Source: Vibrio sinensis (GTDB lineage Bacteria > Pseudomonadota > Gammaproteobacteria > Enterobacterales > Vibrionaceae). From it: a DNA stretch of 64,000 nucleotides. The position numbers and the translations under genes were made by a program. The stretch lies in assembly GCF_003605645.1 (NCBI RefSeq), contig NZ_QVMU01000006.1, forward strand, positions 62,270 through 126,269, in the 5' to 3' direction. Below are positions 44,923 to 54,124 of this stretch, in pieces; the stretch's first letter is position 1, and each line of letters starts with the position of its first letter. The notes under the pieces are model-generated. The model saw only the letters and a program-made list of their open reading frames with translations. It was not told the DNA's origin and ran no database searches.

Positions 44923-46266
44923 TTAGCCGTTGTTCGGTACGTAGCTTTGGTACATGTCTTTTATTTCATCCATGTAGCCACGAGCCTCTAAGTAACGAGC
45001 AACATCAGCATTAATTTCGTCGGATAAAAACGCGCCAACAAACATACCTTGATCAAGAGATAAGATCTTAGTGGACATATTGCCGGCCCCATCCACTGCG
45101 TCATACCAACCAAACTCAGACTCAATATTTGGATAGTAAGCTTTAAGTGCTTTCAGTGCGCTTACCGCTGTTTCAGGGTTCACCATGTAAGAAAGTGCCA
45201 CCGCGTGTGGTGTACCTGTGGTTCCAGCATGAATTTCATTGTTGAATTTCACTTTACTCTCAGAGAGATGTGGTACACCAAAAGCAGCGTAAGCATCATC
45301 AACAGTTGCTGAGGATGAAACCATCGGAATATTATGTTTTGCTGCATACGCCATTTGGATGAACGTCATATCTTCAACCATGCGGTAGTTCGGCATCAGT
45401 GATTTTTCATCCAGCCAAATTGCTGGCAACATGGCTTGGAAATAAGCACCATCCCACGTCAACATTGGGTTGTATTCTTTTCCATTAAAGGTGTACTTAT
45501 GCGTATACAACTCCATGTTATCGAATGCACTTGTCGGAATAGCATCTTCACCTTGATCCTGAGTAATCAAGGCTGCCCATAACGGAGCTAGACGGCTTTC
45601 ATTCGCTTTTCTATCTATGAAATAAGGCAGTGCAGCGTCATCTTTCGTGCTCCACCCCGCATGCATTAGATCGCGGCCTTCGTCATAAATCTTAATCCAA
45701 CCTTTCTTTTGTCCATCAAGCAACGCATTAATTCGGGCCACTACTTGTTGTTTTTCTACTTGCTCAGACTCGAGATATGCACCCGCAACGCCTGCTAGAG
45801 CCAATGCTAAATTCGCATTATCTACGGCTGGCACAATGCCATCTTTCGTCGGTTGTAACTTGCCATCTACAATATCGTAAGGCCAGAAGTAAAGCCCTTC
45901 CCACGTCGGCGTTTCTTCTAACACATCAAGTACTTCTAAAATTCTTGTTAACGCTTTTGAGTTACCCGCTTTTTCAACTTCAACCAAAATATTTAGATAT
46001 AAGCCAATCTCCGTTGTATTCACGTAGTAATGAGGTTTCACTTTCCCCTCTACAATTGAGACAGTATCAAAAGGAACTTTCGCTTGAGCATCAACCCCGA
46101 CTCCGTCCCTAAAGAAGTTCAAGTTATTTTGCAACTCTGCTTGGAAATTAGCAGGGTATAGGTGGTCTCTTACTGACAATTGATCTAGTACGACTTCACT
46201 CGCTGTCGCACTCACTCCAAAACTCATCATCAAGGCCGCTGCAATAGCGTGCTTTCTCATAATCAT
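44923..46266 (-). CDS. Periplasmic GH144/PF10091-like protein, paralogue of the 42417 gene
   Basis: About 447 residues with an ordinary Sec signal (HAIAAALMMSFGVSATAS) and no lipobox, so periplasmic or secreted. It has the same block order as its paralogue: PTWEGLYFWPYD, AVDNANLALALAGV, LMHAGWS, ANESRLAPLW, LTWDGAYFQAMLP, DDAYAAFGV, GTTGTPHAVALSY and SLDQGMFVGAFL. Likely acts on beta-1,2-glucan chains, for example as endo- versus exo-acting partner. The frame extends to a TTG at 46272, but the ATG at 46266 with GGA upstream is preferred. First gene of a glucanase-porin unit behind a LacI-type operator. Confidence 0.7.
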   Translation of the reverse strand: MIMRKHAIAAALMMSFGVSATASEVVLDQLSVRDHLYPANFQAELQNNLNFFRDGVGVDAQAKVPFDTVSIVEGKVKPHYYVNTTEIGLYLNILVEVEKAGNSKALTRILEVLDVLEETPTWEGLYFWPYDIVDGKLQPTKDGIVPAVDNANLALALAGVAGAYLESEQVEKQQVVARINALLDGQKKGWIKIYDEGRDLMHAGWSTKDDAALPYFIDRKANESRLAPLWAALITQDQGEDAIPTSAFDNMELYTHKYTFNGKEYNPMLTWDGAYFQAMLPAIWLDEKSLMPNYRMVEDMTFIQMAYAAKHNIPMVSSSATVDDAYAAFGVPHLSESKVKFNNEIHAGTTGTPHAVALSYMVNPETAVSALKALKAYYPNIESEFGWYDAVDGAGNMSTKILSLDQGMFVGAFLSDEINADVARYLEARGYMDEIKDMYQSYVPNNG

Positions 46267-46299
46267 TTTCAATTCCGTTTTATGTCATTTGGGATTCAA

Positions 46300-46313
46300 T
46301 TTAAACGTTTCTA
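46300..46313 (-). promoter_or_regulatory. LacI-type operator upstream of the glucanase-porin unit
   Basis: TTTAAACGTTTCTA, centred 40 bp before the ATG at 46266. Nearly identical to the operator before the ATPase gene. Confidence 0.65.
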
Positions 46314-46548
46314 TTAATCTGTGACAAAACGATGCAATCGTCAATAGCCCGTAGCTTATAAACGTGATCCAGATATAATTCTATCGCACGGTTTAATTAA
46401 AATTTTATTAAAAATAAATTAAACCAATAAATATCAAAGACTTAAAATATTACAACCCATATTAACAGCTGAGCAACTTGTTTATCATTCTCGTGATATT
46501 GCGGAAATATGGTTAATATTTTGCCCGAAATCACAAATCGACAAATCA

Positions 46549-46562
46549 TTGAAACGTTTTAC
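46549..46562 (+). promoter_or_regulatory. LacI-type operator, distal copy for the ExoP_C lipoprotein
   Basis: TTGAAACGTTTTAC, centred about 107 bp before the ATG at 46663 and 50 bp from the proximal copy. Confidence 0.6.
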
Positions 46563-46598
46563 TTGCTTAGAGTTAGGGTTAATCGCATGCTTATTGCA

Positions 46599-46612
46599 AT
46601 TAAACGTTTAAA
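46599..46612 (+). promoter_or_regulatory. LacI-type operator, proximal copy for the ExoP_C lipoprotein
   Basis: ATTAAACGTTTAAA contains the perfect decamer palindrome TAAACGTTTA, centred about 57 bp before the ATG. The 50-bp spacing to the distal copy is close to five helical turns, compatible with looping. Confidence 0.65.
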
Positions 46613-46662
46613 CAAACAAATTAACCCTCTTTTATAAATTGCAGTAGATTGAGAACTCAGAA

Positions 46663-47913
46663 ATGAATAAACCTGTTTTTAGAAAGACTATCGTTGCTTC
46701 TGCACTATTTTCAGTGATGCTTACTGGTTGTTTAGATGACCCTTATAACGAGCCTGTAACACCGCCGATCGAGCCACCATTACCGACTGAAACTACTGTA
46801 ATCTATGGGCCGGATAGTGATGGTACTTTCAATTTAATGATGTCTGATAGTGGTAATATTGAAAGTCCTGTAGATGAATCCGGCAATTCGATATTAGGCA
46901 ATATCCAAACACAAAACGTATCTGGGCAAAGAAATGGCACGTTGAACGTCAAAATTACAGGCAATCAAAAGGCTCGCATTGCGTTAATGAGTAGCGATGC
47001 GTCTCATATCAACCTAAATATAGATCCCACGACCACTACGCTTCAATTTGACAGTCGGGCAATTAGCAAAGCGCTGACCACTCAAGATGTATTTCTAACA
47101 ACGCAAAAAGAATCTGGCACTGATATAGGTAAGGTCTCACTAACTAGTTCATTTCTCGCCTACTACAACAGTGCCCCTCAAAGCATAAAAGTCCCGCTTT
47201 CGTGCTTTAGTGAGGCTGGAATGGACTTTAGTAATACAATTACGCCATTTGCTCTTGAATCCTCTGACAACTTAAGTTTCGACATGGGCAATATCCGTAT
47301 TGTTGAGAATTCAATAGAACAATTGGATGTCTTAGAGTGCCATTCATCAAGCCTGCTCCTAGAGCCTGATGATCCTAGCGATGAGTTTAGAGCCTCAAGC
47401 TTATTCAAAGTGGGAACGCCAACAACAGGTTGGGCAACTGCTATTACAAACTGGATGACGGTCGGTAATTCATTGCTACATTGGGGGCATGATAATATTC
47501 GTATCGAATATACTAATGCTCCTGCCGGCGAAAATGGTGGTCTTGTGTTAGCAATAAGCGATGGAACCCCGAGAGATTTATCAGATTATGCTAATGCTGG
47601 TGTCTTACAGTTTATGTTCAACGTATCTAACTACGCTGAACATCCGACAAAGCGCTTTCAGATTCAAATGGAATCCTCAGAGTTTGGCAACTCGCAACCT
47701 TACTTCTTAGAAGTTGGAACAGCAGATAATAGCTGGGTACAAATTCAAGTGCCACTTCGAGATCTGTTCACTCGTGCAGATGGCAGCATTGACATCAATG
47801 CGCTAAAAAATATTGATAAGCCACTATCCATATTGCCAGAATGGGTGGGAGTAACCGATACATTACAAAACATGGACTTCTCTATCAGCAACGTCCAAAT
47901 TGTAGTCCCATAA
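46663..47913 (+). CDS. Lipoprotein with two ExoP_C-like carbohydrate-binding domains
   Basis: Exported protein of 416 residues. A type II signal ends in LTGC (C23), then a short Pro-rich linker (TPPIEPPLPTE). Two beta-rich domains follow, near 48-212 and 245-416. The first ends with VPLSCFSEAGMDFSNTITPF, which resembles the C-terminal galactose-binding-like domain of marine GH3 glucan hydrolases (ExoP_C); the second ends VPLRDLFTR. No catalytic domain is present. It is divergent from the glucanase gene and shares LacI-type operators, so it probably captures beta-glucan at the cell surface. Fold assignment is moderate; ligand inferred. Confidence 0.65.
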   Translation: MNKPVFRKTIVASALFSVMLTGCLDDPYNEPVTPPIEPPLPTETTVIYGPDSDGTFNLMMSDSGNIESPVDESGNSILGNIQTQNVSGQRNGTLNVKITGNQKARIALMSSDASHINLNIDPTTTTLQFDSRAISKALTTQDVFLTTQKESGTDIGKVSLTSSFLAYYNSAPQSIKVPLSCFSEAGMDFSNTITPFALESSDNLSFDMGNIRIVENSIEQLDVLECHSSSLLLEPDDPSDEFRASSLFKVGTPTTGWATAITNWMTVGNSLLHWGHDNIRIEYTNAPAGENGGLVLAISDGTPRDLSDYANAGVLQFMFNVSNYAEHPTKRFQIQMESSEFGNSQPYFLEVGTADNSWVQIQVPLRDLFTRADGSIDINALKNIDKPLSILPEWVGVTDTLQNMDFSISNVQIVVP

Positions 47914-47953
47914 AAAAAATGGGCCTTAGTCATATGACTAAGGCCCATTTTTA
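47912..47953. terminator. Bidirectional terminator after the ExoP_C lipoprotein
   Basis: ATGGGCCTTAGTCAT and ATGACTAAGGCCCAT pair perfectly, with A and T runs on the two sides. It serves this gene and the convergent nitroreductase gene. Confidence 0.9.
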
Positions 47954-47972
47954 TTAATAACACTAACGTTTA

Positions 47973-48647
47973 TTACAACACTGAAATCACATCATCCAAT
48001 GCTAAACGTGCTTTTGGTAGACCGTGGTTATAATCGCCACCATCTTTGTGGTAACCCATCGCAAGCGCCACATCACATACATAACCATCAAGTTCATCTT
48101 TAAAGATTTCACCAATCAACTCAGGATCAACCCCTTCCATTGTGGTTGAATCAATACCTAAGCGAGCAAGAACATGTAAAGTGTTACCTAGAGCTAGGTA
48201 AGTTTGTGCTTTTGTCCACTTAGCGTTGTTGCCTGTTTCATCAGTGTTTGCTTCCGCAAAACCGTACGCGCCATTAAGCATGGTGTCATACATATCTGCA
48301 GGTAGATGGCCTGATGTTACTTCAGCATCAACAACTCGCTTATAGTTCTCTTTGGTATAATTTGGGTTATACGCGAACAAAATGGTATGCGATGCTTCTT
48401 TCGCATGAGGTTGGTTAAATTGATGCTTATTAGCGAAAGTATCATGGAAGCGTTGTTTTGCTTGGTCACTTTCGATAACGATGAACTTCCAAGGTTGTGA
48501 GTTAATTGAAGACGCCGATAGACGTAGTGCCTCTTTAATCACATCCATATCTTGGGCAGAGATGCGTTTACTCGCATCGTATTTTTTTGCTGTGTAGCGA
48601 TTATTTAAATCAAGAATAATTTGATGGGACATTACTTGTTGAGACAT
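47973..48647 (-). CDS. NfsB-type NAD(P)H nitroreductase / flavin reductase
   Basis: FMN-dependent cytoplasmic oxidoreductase of about 224 residues. Family blocks: RYTAKKYDASKRIS at the N-terminus, LRLSASSINSQPWKFIVIES (FMN phosphate region), and TYLALGNTLHVLARLGIDSTTMEG. This is the NfsB/FRase I branch. The ATG at 48647 follows GGAG; eleven upstream in-frame codons are probably untranslated. Monocistronic. Confidence 0.88.
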   Translation of the reverse strand: MSQQVMSHQIILDLNNRYTAKKYDASKRISAQDMDVIKEALRLSASSINSQPWKFIVIESDQAKQRFHDTFANKHQFNQPHAKEASHTILFAYNPNYTKENYKRVVDAEVTSGHLPADMYDTMLNGAYGFAEANTDETGNNAKWTKAQTYLALGNTLHVLARLGIDSTTMEGVDPELIGEIFKDELDGYVCDVALAMGYHKDGGDYNHGLPKARLALDDVISVL

Positions 48648-48916
48648 GATTTTCTCCAATTTATCACCGGATAAAGTCAACGGGTTGCTTATAGACTTTA
48701 ACCTTCAATAATTTTTCAATAAAGGAGTGTACTCGTGAATACGATGTAAACTCCCATTTACTCTGGTAGCTTAAGACTCGGCTACCAACTGATGGCGCTA
48801 TATTAGCGATTTTTCACAGAAGAAAAACAACCTATTTTCTAAATCAGTTTCAATTTTTTTTTAATAATTGCGATTCACCCCTGCCACGCTTATGAAGTAA
48901 TTTGAATCACAGATAA
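48648..48916. other. Intergenic region upstream of the nitroreductase gene
   Basis: About 270 bp (320 with the adjoining terminator). It should contain the nitroreductase promoter. I see no convincing operator or RNA element. Confidence 0.35.
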
Positions 48917-48946
48917 TAAAAAAGCCAGTCACGATGAACTGGCTTT
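48917..48946 (-). terminator. Terminator after the FAD oxidoreductase gene
   Basis: On the minus strand AAAGCCAGT and ACTGGCTTT enclose an 8-base loop, followed by T residues. Confidence 0.85.
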
Positions 48947-48967
48947 GAGAATACAACTATCGAGTTA

Positions 48968-50584
48968 TTAAGCGTTTTGTGCGTCAGCAACCATCGCGAG
49001 CGCAACCGCTTCTGCGACTTTAATACCATCAATACCTGCAGAAAGGATACCACCAGCATAACCAGCGCCCTCACCCGCAGGGTAGAAGCCTTTCAAGTTA
49101 ACGCTTTGGTAATCTTTACCACGTTTGATACAAACTGGAGATGATGTACGAGTTTCTACGCCCGTTAACAGACCATCTTCAGAAGCAAAGCCTTTGATCT
49201 TTTTATCAAATGCTGGGATCGCTTCACGGATAGCTTCAATTGCAAAATCAGGTAATGCTTTAGAAATATCTGTTAGCTTGATACCCGGAGTAAACGATGG
49301 CTCGACTTCGCCGATAGCACTTGGATCGCGACCTTTTAGGAAGTCGCCAATTTTTTGTGCTGGTGCGTCATAGTTCTCACCACCTAGTACGTAAGCACCA
49401 GACTCCAGTTCACGTTGCAAACGGATACCTGCGAGTGCATCACCTGGGTAATCACGCTCAGGGTCAATACCTACTACAATCGCACTGTTGGCATTACGCT
49501 CTGCACGAGAGTATTGGCTCATGCCGTTCGTTACTACGCGACCTTCTTCAGAAGTTGCAGCAACCACAGTACCACCAGGACACATACAGAAGCTGTAAAC
49601 TGTGCGGCCATTTTTACAGTGATGAACAAGTTTGTAGTCAGCTGCGCCAAGGATTGGGTGACCTGCATTTTTACCAAAACGCGCTTCATCAATCATTGAT
49701 TGCTTATGTTCAATACGGAAACCCACTGAGAATGGTTTTGCTTCCATGTAAACACCGCGCTCGTTTAGCATTTCAAAAGTATCACGAGCTGAGTGACCGA
49801 CTGAAAGCACCACAAAGCGAGACTTGATTTCTTCACCATTTGAAAGCGTCACACCAGTGATTTGACCATCTTCCATGTGGATATCATCAACGCGAGTGCT
49901 AAAGCGAATCTCACCGCCTAGCTCAATAATTTTCGCGCGCATTTTTTCAATCATGGTAACAAGTTTAAACGTACCAATATGCGGCTTACTTACGTACATG
50001 ATTTCTTCTGGAGCGCCCGCTGCAACAAACTCAGTGGTCACTTTGCGACCGTAGAAGTTTGGATCTTTAATTTGGCTGTAAAGTTTACCGTCAGAGAACG
50101 TACCCGCACCACCCTCACCAAACTGCACGTTTGATTCAGGGTTTAGTGTACGCTTACGCCAGAAACCAAATGTATCTTTGGTACGCTCACGTACCTCTTT
50201 ACCACGCTCAACAATGATTGGGTTAAAACCCATCTGAGCAAGTAGAAGACCAGCAAAAAGACCACAAGGACCAAAACCAATCACAACTGGACGTTCAGTT
50301 TGGTTTGCTGGCGCATTGGCAACAAACTTGTATTCCATATCAGGCGTTTCTTTAACGTGTGGATCGCTAATAAACGCTTCTAACATTTCTGCTTGGTTAG
50401 CAACTTCAACATCTAAAGTGTAAATCAGTTGAATGTTCGCTTTCTTACGAGCATCGTAGCCACGTTTAAACAGATCAAAAGAAAGAACTTGGTCTTTAGC
50501 GATTCCAAGTTTTTTAGCAATGGCGTCTAGAATTGCGCCTTCCTCATGATTAAGAGGCAGTTTAATTTCGGTTAAACGTATCAT
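48968..50584 (-). CDS. FAD-dependent oxidoreductase of uncertain substrate
   Basis: Flavoprotein of 538 residues. After an N-terminal ferredoxin-like region (IRLTEIKLPLNHEEGAI) comes a Rossmann motif VVIGFGPCGLFAGLLLAQMG near residue 102. A second FAD block is FQ/FGEGGAGTFSDGKLYSQI, and the C-terminal FAD contact is GFYPAGEGAGYAGGI. This conserved bacterial family is annotated as NAD(P)/FAD-dependent oxidoreductase with an unknown electron acceptor. Divergent from fdxA across a 229-bp gap; a ferredoxin partner is imaginable but unproven. Confidence 0.85.
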   Translation of the reverse strand: MIRLTEIKLPLNHEEGAILDAIAKKLGIAKDQVLSFDLFKRGYDARKKANIQLIYTLDVEVANQAEMLEAFISDPHVKETPDMEYKFVANAPANQTERPVVIGFGPCGLFAGLLLAQMGFNPIIVERGKEVRERTKDTFGFWRKRTLNPESNVQFGEGGAGTFSDGKLYSQIKDPNFYGRKVTTEFVAAGAPEEIMYVSKPHIGTFKLVTMIEKMRAKIIELGGEIRFSTRVDDIHMEDGQITGVTLSNGEEIKSRFVVLSVGHSARDTFEMLNERGVYMEAKPFSVGFRIEHKQSMIDEARFGKNAGHPILGAADYKLVHHCKNGRTVYSFCMCPGGTVVAATSEEGRVVTNGMSQYSRAERNANSAIVVGIDPERDYPGDALAGIRLQRELESGAYVLGGENYDAPAQKIGDFLKGRDPSAIGEVEPSFTPGIKLTDISKALPDFAIEAIREAIPAFDKKIKGFASEDGLLTGVETRTSSPVCIKRGKDYQSVNLKGFYPAGEGAGYAGGILSAGIDGIKVAEAVALAMVADAQNA

Positions 50585-50813
50585 ATTGATGTCTCGTTAC
50601 TTTGATGTTGCATTAGGTGTCTTAGCAAACGGTAAACCCCTTGTTTAGGCTCTGCCGCTCGCTCACAATGGCGCGTATTTTACGAGAAATTGATTTGTCT
50701 GTCATACTAAATCAAGGCTTGGCGGAGTAATTACCTTGCTGAGAGTTGAATTTTGCCTTGGGATGAGTATTATCCCCATTCTTCATTTTTGACTAATTTA
50801 AGAGTTGATTGTC

Positions 50814-51137
50814 ATGGCGTTTGTCGTAACGGATAACTGTATCCAATGTAAATACACTGACTGTGTCGCGGTATGCCCTGCTGATGCCTTCCATGAAGGT
50901 CCTAACTTTATGGTCATCAATCCAATCGAGTGTATCGATTGTGGCTTATGTGTTGATGAATGTGCAGCACAAGCTATTTTCCAAGAAGATGAATTATCTG
51001 ACGACCAACAAGTGTTTATTGAATTAAACGCAGAGCTTGCTGAAATTTGGCCTGTCCAGACGGAAGTAAAGCCAGCCATGGATGAAGCAGAAAAATGGAA
51101 TGGTGTGCCTGATAAATTAGATATGCTTGAGCGTTAA
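50814..51137 (+). CDS. fdxA: Seven-iron ferredoxin FdxA
   Basis: Cytoplasmic ferredoxin of 107 residues carrying one [3Fe-4S] and one [4Fe-4S] cluster. Motifs: [14 protein letters not shown] near residue 9 and [16 protein letters not shown] near residue 40, followed by the acidic C-terminal extension characteristic of FdxA. The ATG at 50814 (MAFVVTDNC) is the usual start; three earlier codons are ignored. Confidence 0.95.
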   Translation: MAFVVTDNCIQCKYTDCVAVCPADAFHEGPNFMVINPIECIDCGLCVDECAAQAIFQEDELSDDQQVFIELNAELAEIWPVQTEVKPAMDEAEKWNGVPDKLDMLER

Positions 51138-51191
51138 TCTGTTCGACTTTAGACTCGCTAAGCTTGATCTGATAAATAAACGGCTCGATAT

Positions 51192-51232
51192 AAAAAAAGC
51201 GTAAAGACTGAATTAGTCGTTACGCTTTTTTT
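51192..51232. terminator. Bidirectional terminator between fdxA and spoU-type gene
   Basis: AAAAAAAGCGTAA and TTACGCTTTTTTT enclose a short loop; A and T runs on both sides fit convergent genes. Confidence 0.9.
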
Positions 51233-51249
51233 GTATCTATGTCAAAAAC

Positions 51250-51984
51250 TTAACTATGCTGGCGACGCATATTATCTAAGATAATCCCCGTTGCCATGGC
51301 AACGTTGAGAGACTCTGCACCACCAAAAGCTGGAATCGTAATTTTGTCAGTCACAAATTTTGCAGCTTCAGGACGGATACCGTGAGACTCACTCCCCATC
51401 AATAAAATACCTTGCGCGGCAAATTCCGTCTTATGCACACTCTCGCCCTCTAAAAATGCGCCATAAACTGGTAAGTTTGATGTCTCGAGGTAATGAGCTA
51501 AGTCCAATTGATGCACTTGCACGCGGCCAAAACTACCCATCGTTGCACTGATTGTCTTTGGATTATATGGATCGGCACAATCGCTACTCGCAACGATATG
51601 CTTAATGCCATACCAATCTGCAACGCGAATAATGGTGCCAAGATTACCGGGATCTTGTACGCCATCTAACGCAATCATCATGCCTTGAGCACTCGGCACT
51701 TCAAATGTAGGGATCTCAACCACAGCGATCGCGGCATTGTTGCTCACTAACGTACTCGCTTTAGTCAGATCCTCAAGGGAAGCTTCAATACACTCAAAGT
51801 CTTTAAGTGCTTGCTGGTTTTGCTCAATAAATTCAGCTGTAGCAAAAACGTGTTTTACCGTCAGTGTACTACTTGCAAGTTCTAATACGTTCTTTTCACC
51901 CTGAACGAGGAATAATCCGAGCGCTTTACGCTGTTTCTTTTGGCCCAAAGCACGCAGCAATTTTATTTGGTTTTTCGAAATCAT
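51250..51984 (-). CDS. TrmH/SpoU-family RNA 2'-O-methyltransferase
   Basis: SPOUT methyltransferase of 244 residues using SAM to methylate a ribose in rRNA or tRNA. An N-terminal RNA-binding region (LRALGQKKQRKALGLFLVQGEKNV) is followed by the knotted domain with motif 1 QDPGNLGTIIRVADW, motif 2 ILLMGSESHGI and motif 3 IPAFGGAESLNVAMATGI. Target nucleotide unknown. Single gene. Confidence 0.9.
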   Translation of the reverse strand: MISKNQIKLLRALGQKKQRKALGLFLVQGEKNVLELASSTLTVKHVFATAEFIEQNQQALKDFECIEASLEDLTKASTLVSNNAAIAVVEIPTFEVPSAQGMMIALDGVQDPGNLGTIIRVADWYGIKHIVASSDCADPYNPKTISATMGSFGRVQVHQLDLAHYLETSNLPVYGAFLEGESVHKTEFAAQGILLMGSESHGIRPEAAKFVTDKITIPAFGGAESLNVAMATGIILDNMRRQHS

Positions 51985-52322
51985 TTTTTTGTCCCAGATG
52001 AAAACGGGGGGATTATATACTCAAGTGACCTCAAGGTGCTAGGTTCCCCTCTCCTCTCATACTAACAATCAGCCAGATTCAATCAGTTAAAAATCTAATC
52101 CAACGGAATTTCTCATCAAGTTAGAAACGAACAACAAAAAGGTTAGGGCTCATCAAAATAAATCCACAAATTTACCGTATATCGTTAGAATAACTTGTTT
52201 CATATAGCCGTAATCGGGTATATAGACTCTGTTTTAAATGTGAACGTATATATTATGGAGGATGATCAATTGACTGGCGTCAACATCTCCACGTTATTGT
52301 GCTTTTTTGTTCTGGAGTAAGA
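51985..52322. other. Intergenic region upstream of the chemoreceptor gene
   Basis: About 340 bp between divergent genes. No ORF, repeat or clear operator seen. A consensus sigma-28 promoter was looked for before the chemoreceptor and not found. Confidence 0.35.
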
Positions 52323-53936
52323 ATGAAATCAACTCTCGTTATTCGATGCCTTAAGGTCTATTTGATCTTCCTCACCGTAATGTGTGGCGCTGCCTATTAT
52401 GGGGCTCTCAGCGTCAAACATACGATGCAAGACAACAATGTGGGTCGTTTGCAAAATTTGCTTACCAACGCCCTCGCCACTGTTCATTATTTTGAAGATC
52501 AAGAGCGCTTAGGCGAAATGAGTCGTGAAGTTGCTCAACAGCATGCAATGCGTGTACTGCAAGAATATAAATATGCAAAAGATGAGTACATTTGGGCCGC
52601 AAATGGCCAAATGATTTTTGTTGCAGCACCACTTGATCCACAGATCATCGGGCAACCTTTCGCTGACGTTGTTGGTCAGCAAGCGTCAGACGCAATCAAA
52701 TCAAGCCTCAATGGTAAACAAGGGCAAGTCGTACACTACACTTGGTCAAGCACCAATGGCGATATCACCACGGATATTCAGTCCATTGCAGTTGAAAGTA
52801 ACGGCTGGCATTGGTATTTAGGTAGTGGTGTGCAAGACCGAGTCACCAACCAAGAGTTCTACGCTATCTTGTTTAAAAACATGGCCTTTGTTCTGCTTGG
52901 CTGTGCGTTTGTTGGCGTCATTATGGTGATTGCTATCAAGCGCTACCGCTATACTCTGGGTGAAGATCTACCTGTTATCTTATCTAAACTAGACAACATC
53001 TCTCACGGTAACCTAACCGACGACTTTAATCTTAAAGGCGGCGAAACGGGTATCTATAAAGGCGTACTAGAAATGGGTGGCGCGCTGAAAAATATGGTGA
53101 ATGAGATTCAAAGACTGACCACAGAATTGAATCAGTCGTGTAATCAAATGACCACGTCTTCCGATGTTATTTCTGGTAATACATCAAGCCAATCAGAAAA
53201 GCTTAATCAAGCTTCAGTTGCCATTTCCCAGGTTCTATCAACTGTTGTCGAAGTTGCAGCGAAAGCAACGGTTACCTCAGAGCAGACTCGATATGCGGAA
53301 GACAACACCCAGCAATGCGTGACCACGATGACGGAAGTCGAGCAACAGATGGGTAAACTTGCAACCAACTTGGCTGAAAATACGCTTCAGCTCAATCACG
53401 TTCAGCACCAAGCGAAAGATATCTCTACCATCGTTGAAGAAATCCGAGCAATCTCCGATCAAACAAACTTACTTGCCTTGAACGCAGCAATAGAAGCAGC
53501 TCGCGCTGGTGAGGTGGGACGTGGTTTTGCTGTCGTTGCCGACGAAGTTCGTGCGCTGGCTTACCGCACTCAAAAGAGCACAATTGAAATCGATAACGTG
53601 GTATCGAAATTACAAGAAGAAATCTTATTATCGGTCAGCATGATTCAAAGTAATACTGACAACATCAAGGGCGTACATAAAAATAGCGCCACGACGTTAA
53701 GTTCAGTCAACTCGATTTTTTCTGCCCTGAGTACCATTAATATGCACACAGAGCAAATTGCAGCATCGAGCGATGAACAACATGCCGCAACTGAGTCCAT
53801 CAGCCAATTAGTTGAGGGACTGGCCATTGCAGCCCAAGAGAACAGTGCGCAAATTAATGTGACGAACCAAACCTGTTACAAGCTTGATAATAAAGCCGTT
53901 GAACTGGCTAATATCGTCGCTGGATTCCGAGTCTAA
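52323..53936 (+). CDS. Methyl-accepting chemotaxis protein with single-Cache sensor
   Basis: Inner-membrane receptor of 537 residues. Transmembrane helix 1 is near residues 10-28, then a periplasmic sCache domain ([27 protein letters not shown] near 75-100), helix 2 near 180-200 ([19 protein letters not shown]), a HAMP-like linker, and a cytoplasmic signalling hairpin with the conserved tip [25 protein letters not shown]. This family often binds small carboxylates, but the ligand is not predictable. The ATG at 52323 follows GGAG. Confidence 0.93.
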   Translation: MKSTLVIRCLKVYLIFLTVMCGAAYYGALSVKHTMQDNNVGRLQNLLTNALATVHYFEDQERLGEMSREVAQQHAMRVLQEYKYAKDEYIWAANGQMIFVAAPLDPQIIGQPFADVVGQQASDAIKSSLNGKQGQVVHYTWSSTNGDITTDIQSIAVESNGWHWYLGSGVQDRVTNQEFYAILFKNMAFVLLGCAFVGVIMVIAIKRYRYTLGEDLPVILSKLDNISHGNLTDDFNLKGGETGIYKGVLEMGGALKNMVNEIQRLTTELNQSCNQMTTSSDVISGNTSSQSEKLNQASVAISQVLSTVVEVAAKATVTSEQTRYAEDNTQQCVTTMTEVEQQMGKLATNLAENTLQLNHVQHQAKDISTIVEEIRAISDQTNLLALNAAIEAARAGEVGRGFAVVADEVRALAYRTQKSTIEIDNVVSKLQEEILLSVSMIQSNTDNIKGVHKNSATTLSSVNSIFSALSTINMHTEQIAASSDEQHAATESISQLVEGLAIAAQENSAQINVTNQTCYKLDNKAVELANIVAGFRV

Positions 53937-54037
53937 CGGAAAAAACGATGGATACATTGTGCTGATTAACGAATCGCAATCGCATTTCGTTGATCAGGGC
54001 AATAAAGAGCTCGGCACAATATCGATATGGTAGAAAC

Positions 54038-54078
54038 AAAAAAAGCAGGCTTATCCGTAATGGTAGCCTGCTTTTTTG
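54038..54078. terminator. Bidirectional terminator after the chemoreceptor gene
   Basis: AAAAAAAGCAGGCT and AGCCTGCTTTTTT enclose a 13-base loop; it separates the convergent chemoreceptor and ROK genes. Confidence 0.9.
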
Positions 54079-54124
54079 TTATCAAGTTTTCTTTCAAAGA
54101 AAGACGTACAATGCCACTGTAATA

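Larger units (their letters stand above)
46267..46662. other. Divergent control region of the glucan locus
   Basis: About 400 bp of AT-rich DNA between the periplasmic glucanase (leftward) and the ExoP_C-like lipoprotein (rightward). It contains three copies of the AAACGTTT dyad, one near the leftward gene and two near the rightward gene, and no ORF. Confidence 0.7.

Noticed and set aside
49321..49827. 168-codon plus-strand frame opposite the FAD oxidoreductase gene
   Set aside because: Shadow of a strongly conserved flavoprotein; composition rich in His, Gln and Leu without any motif.
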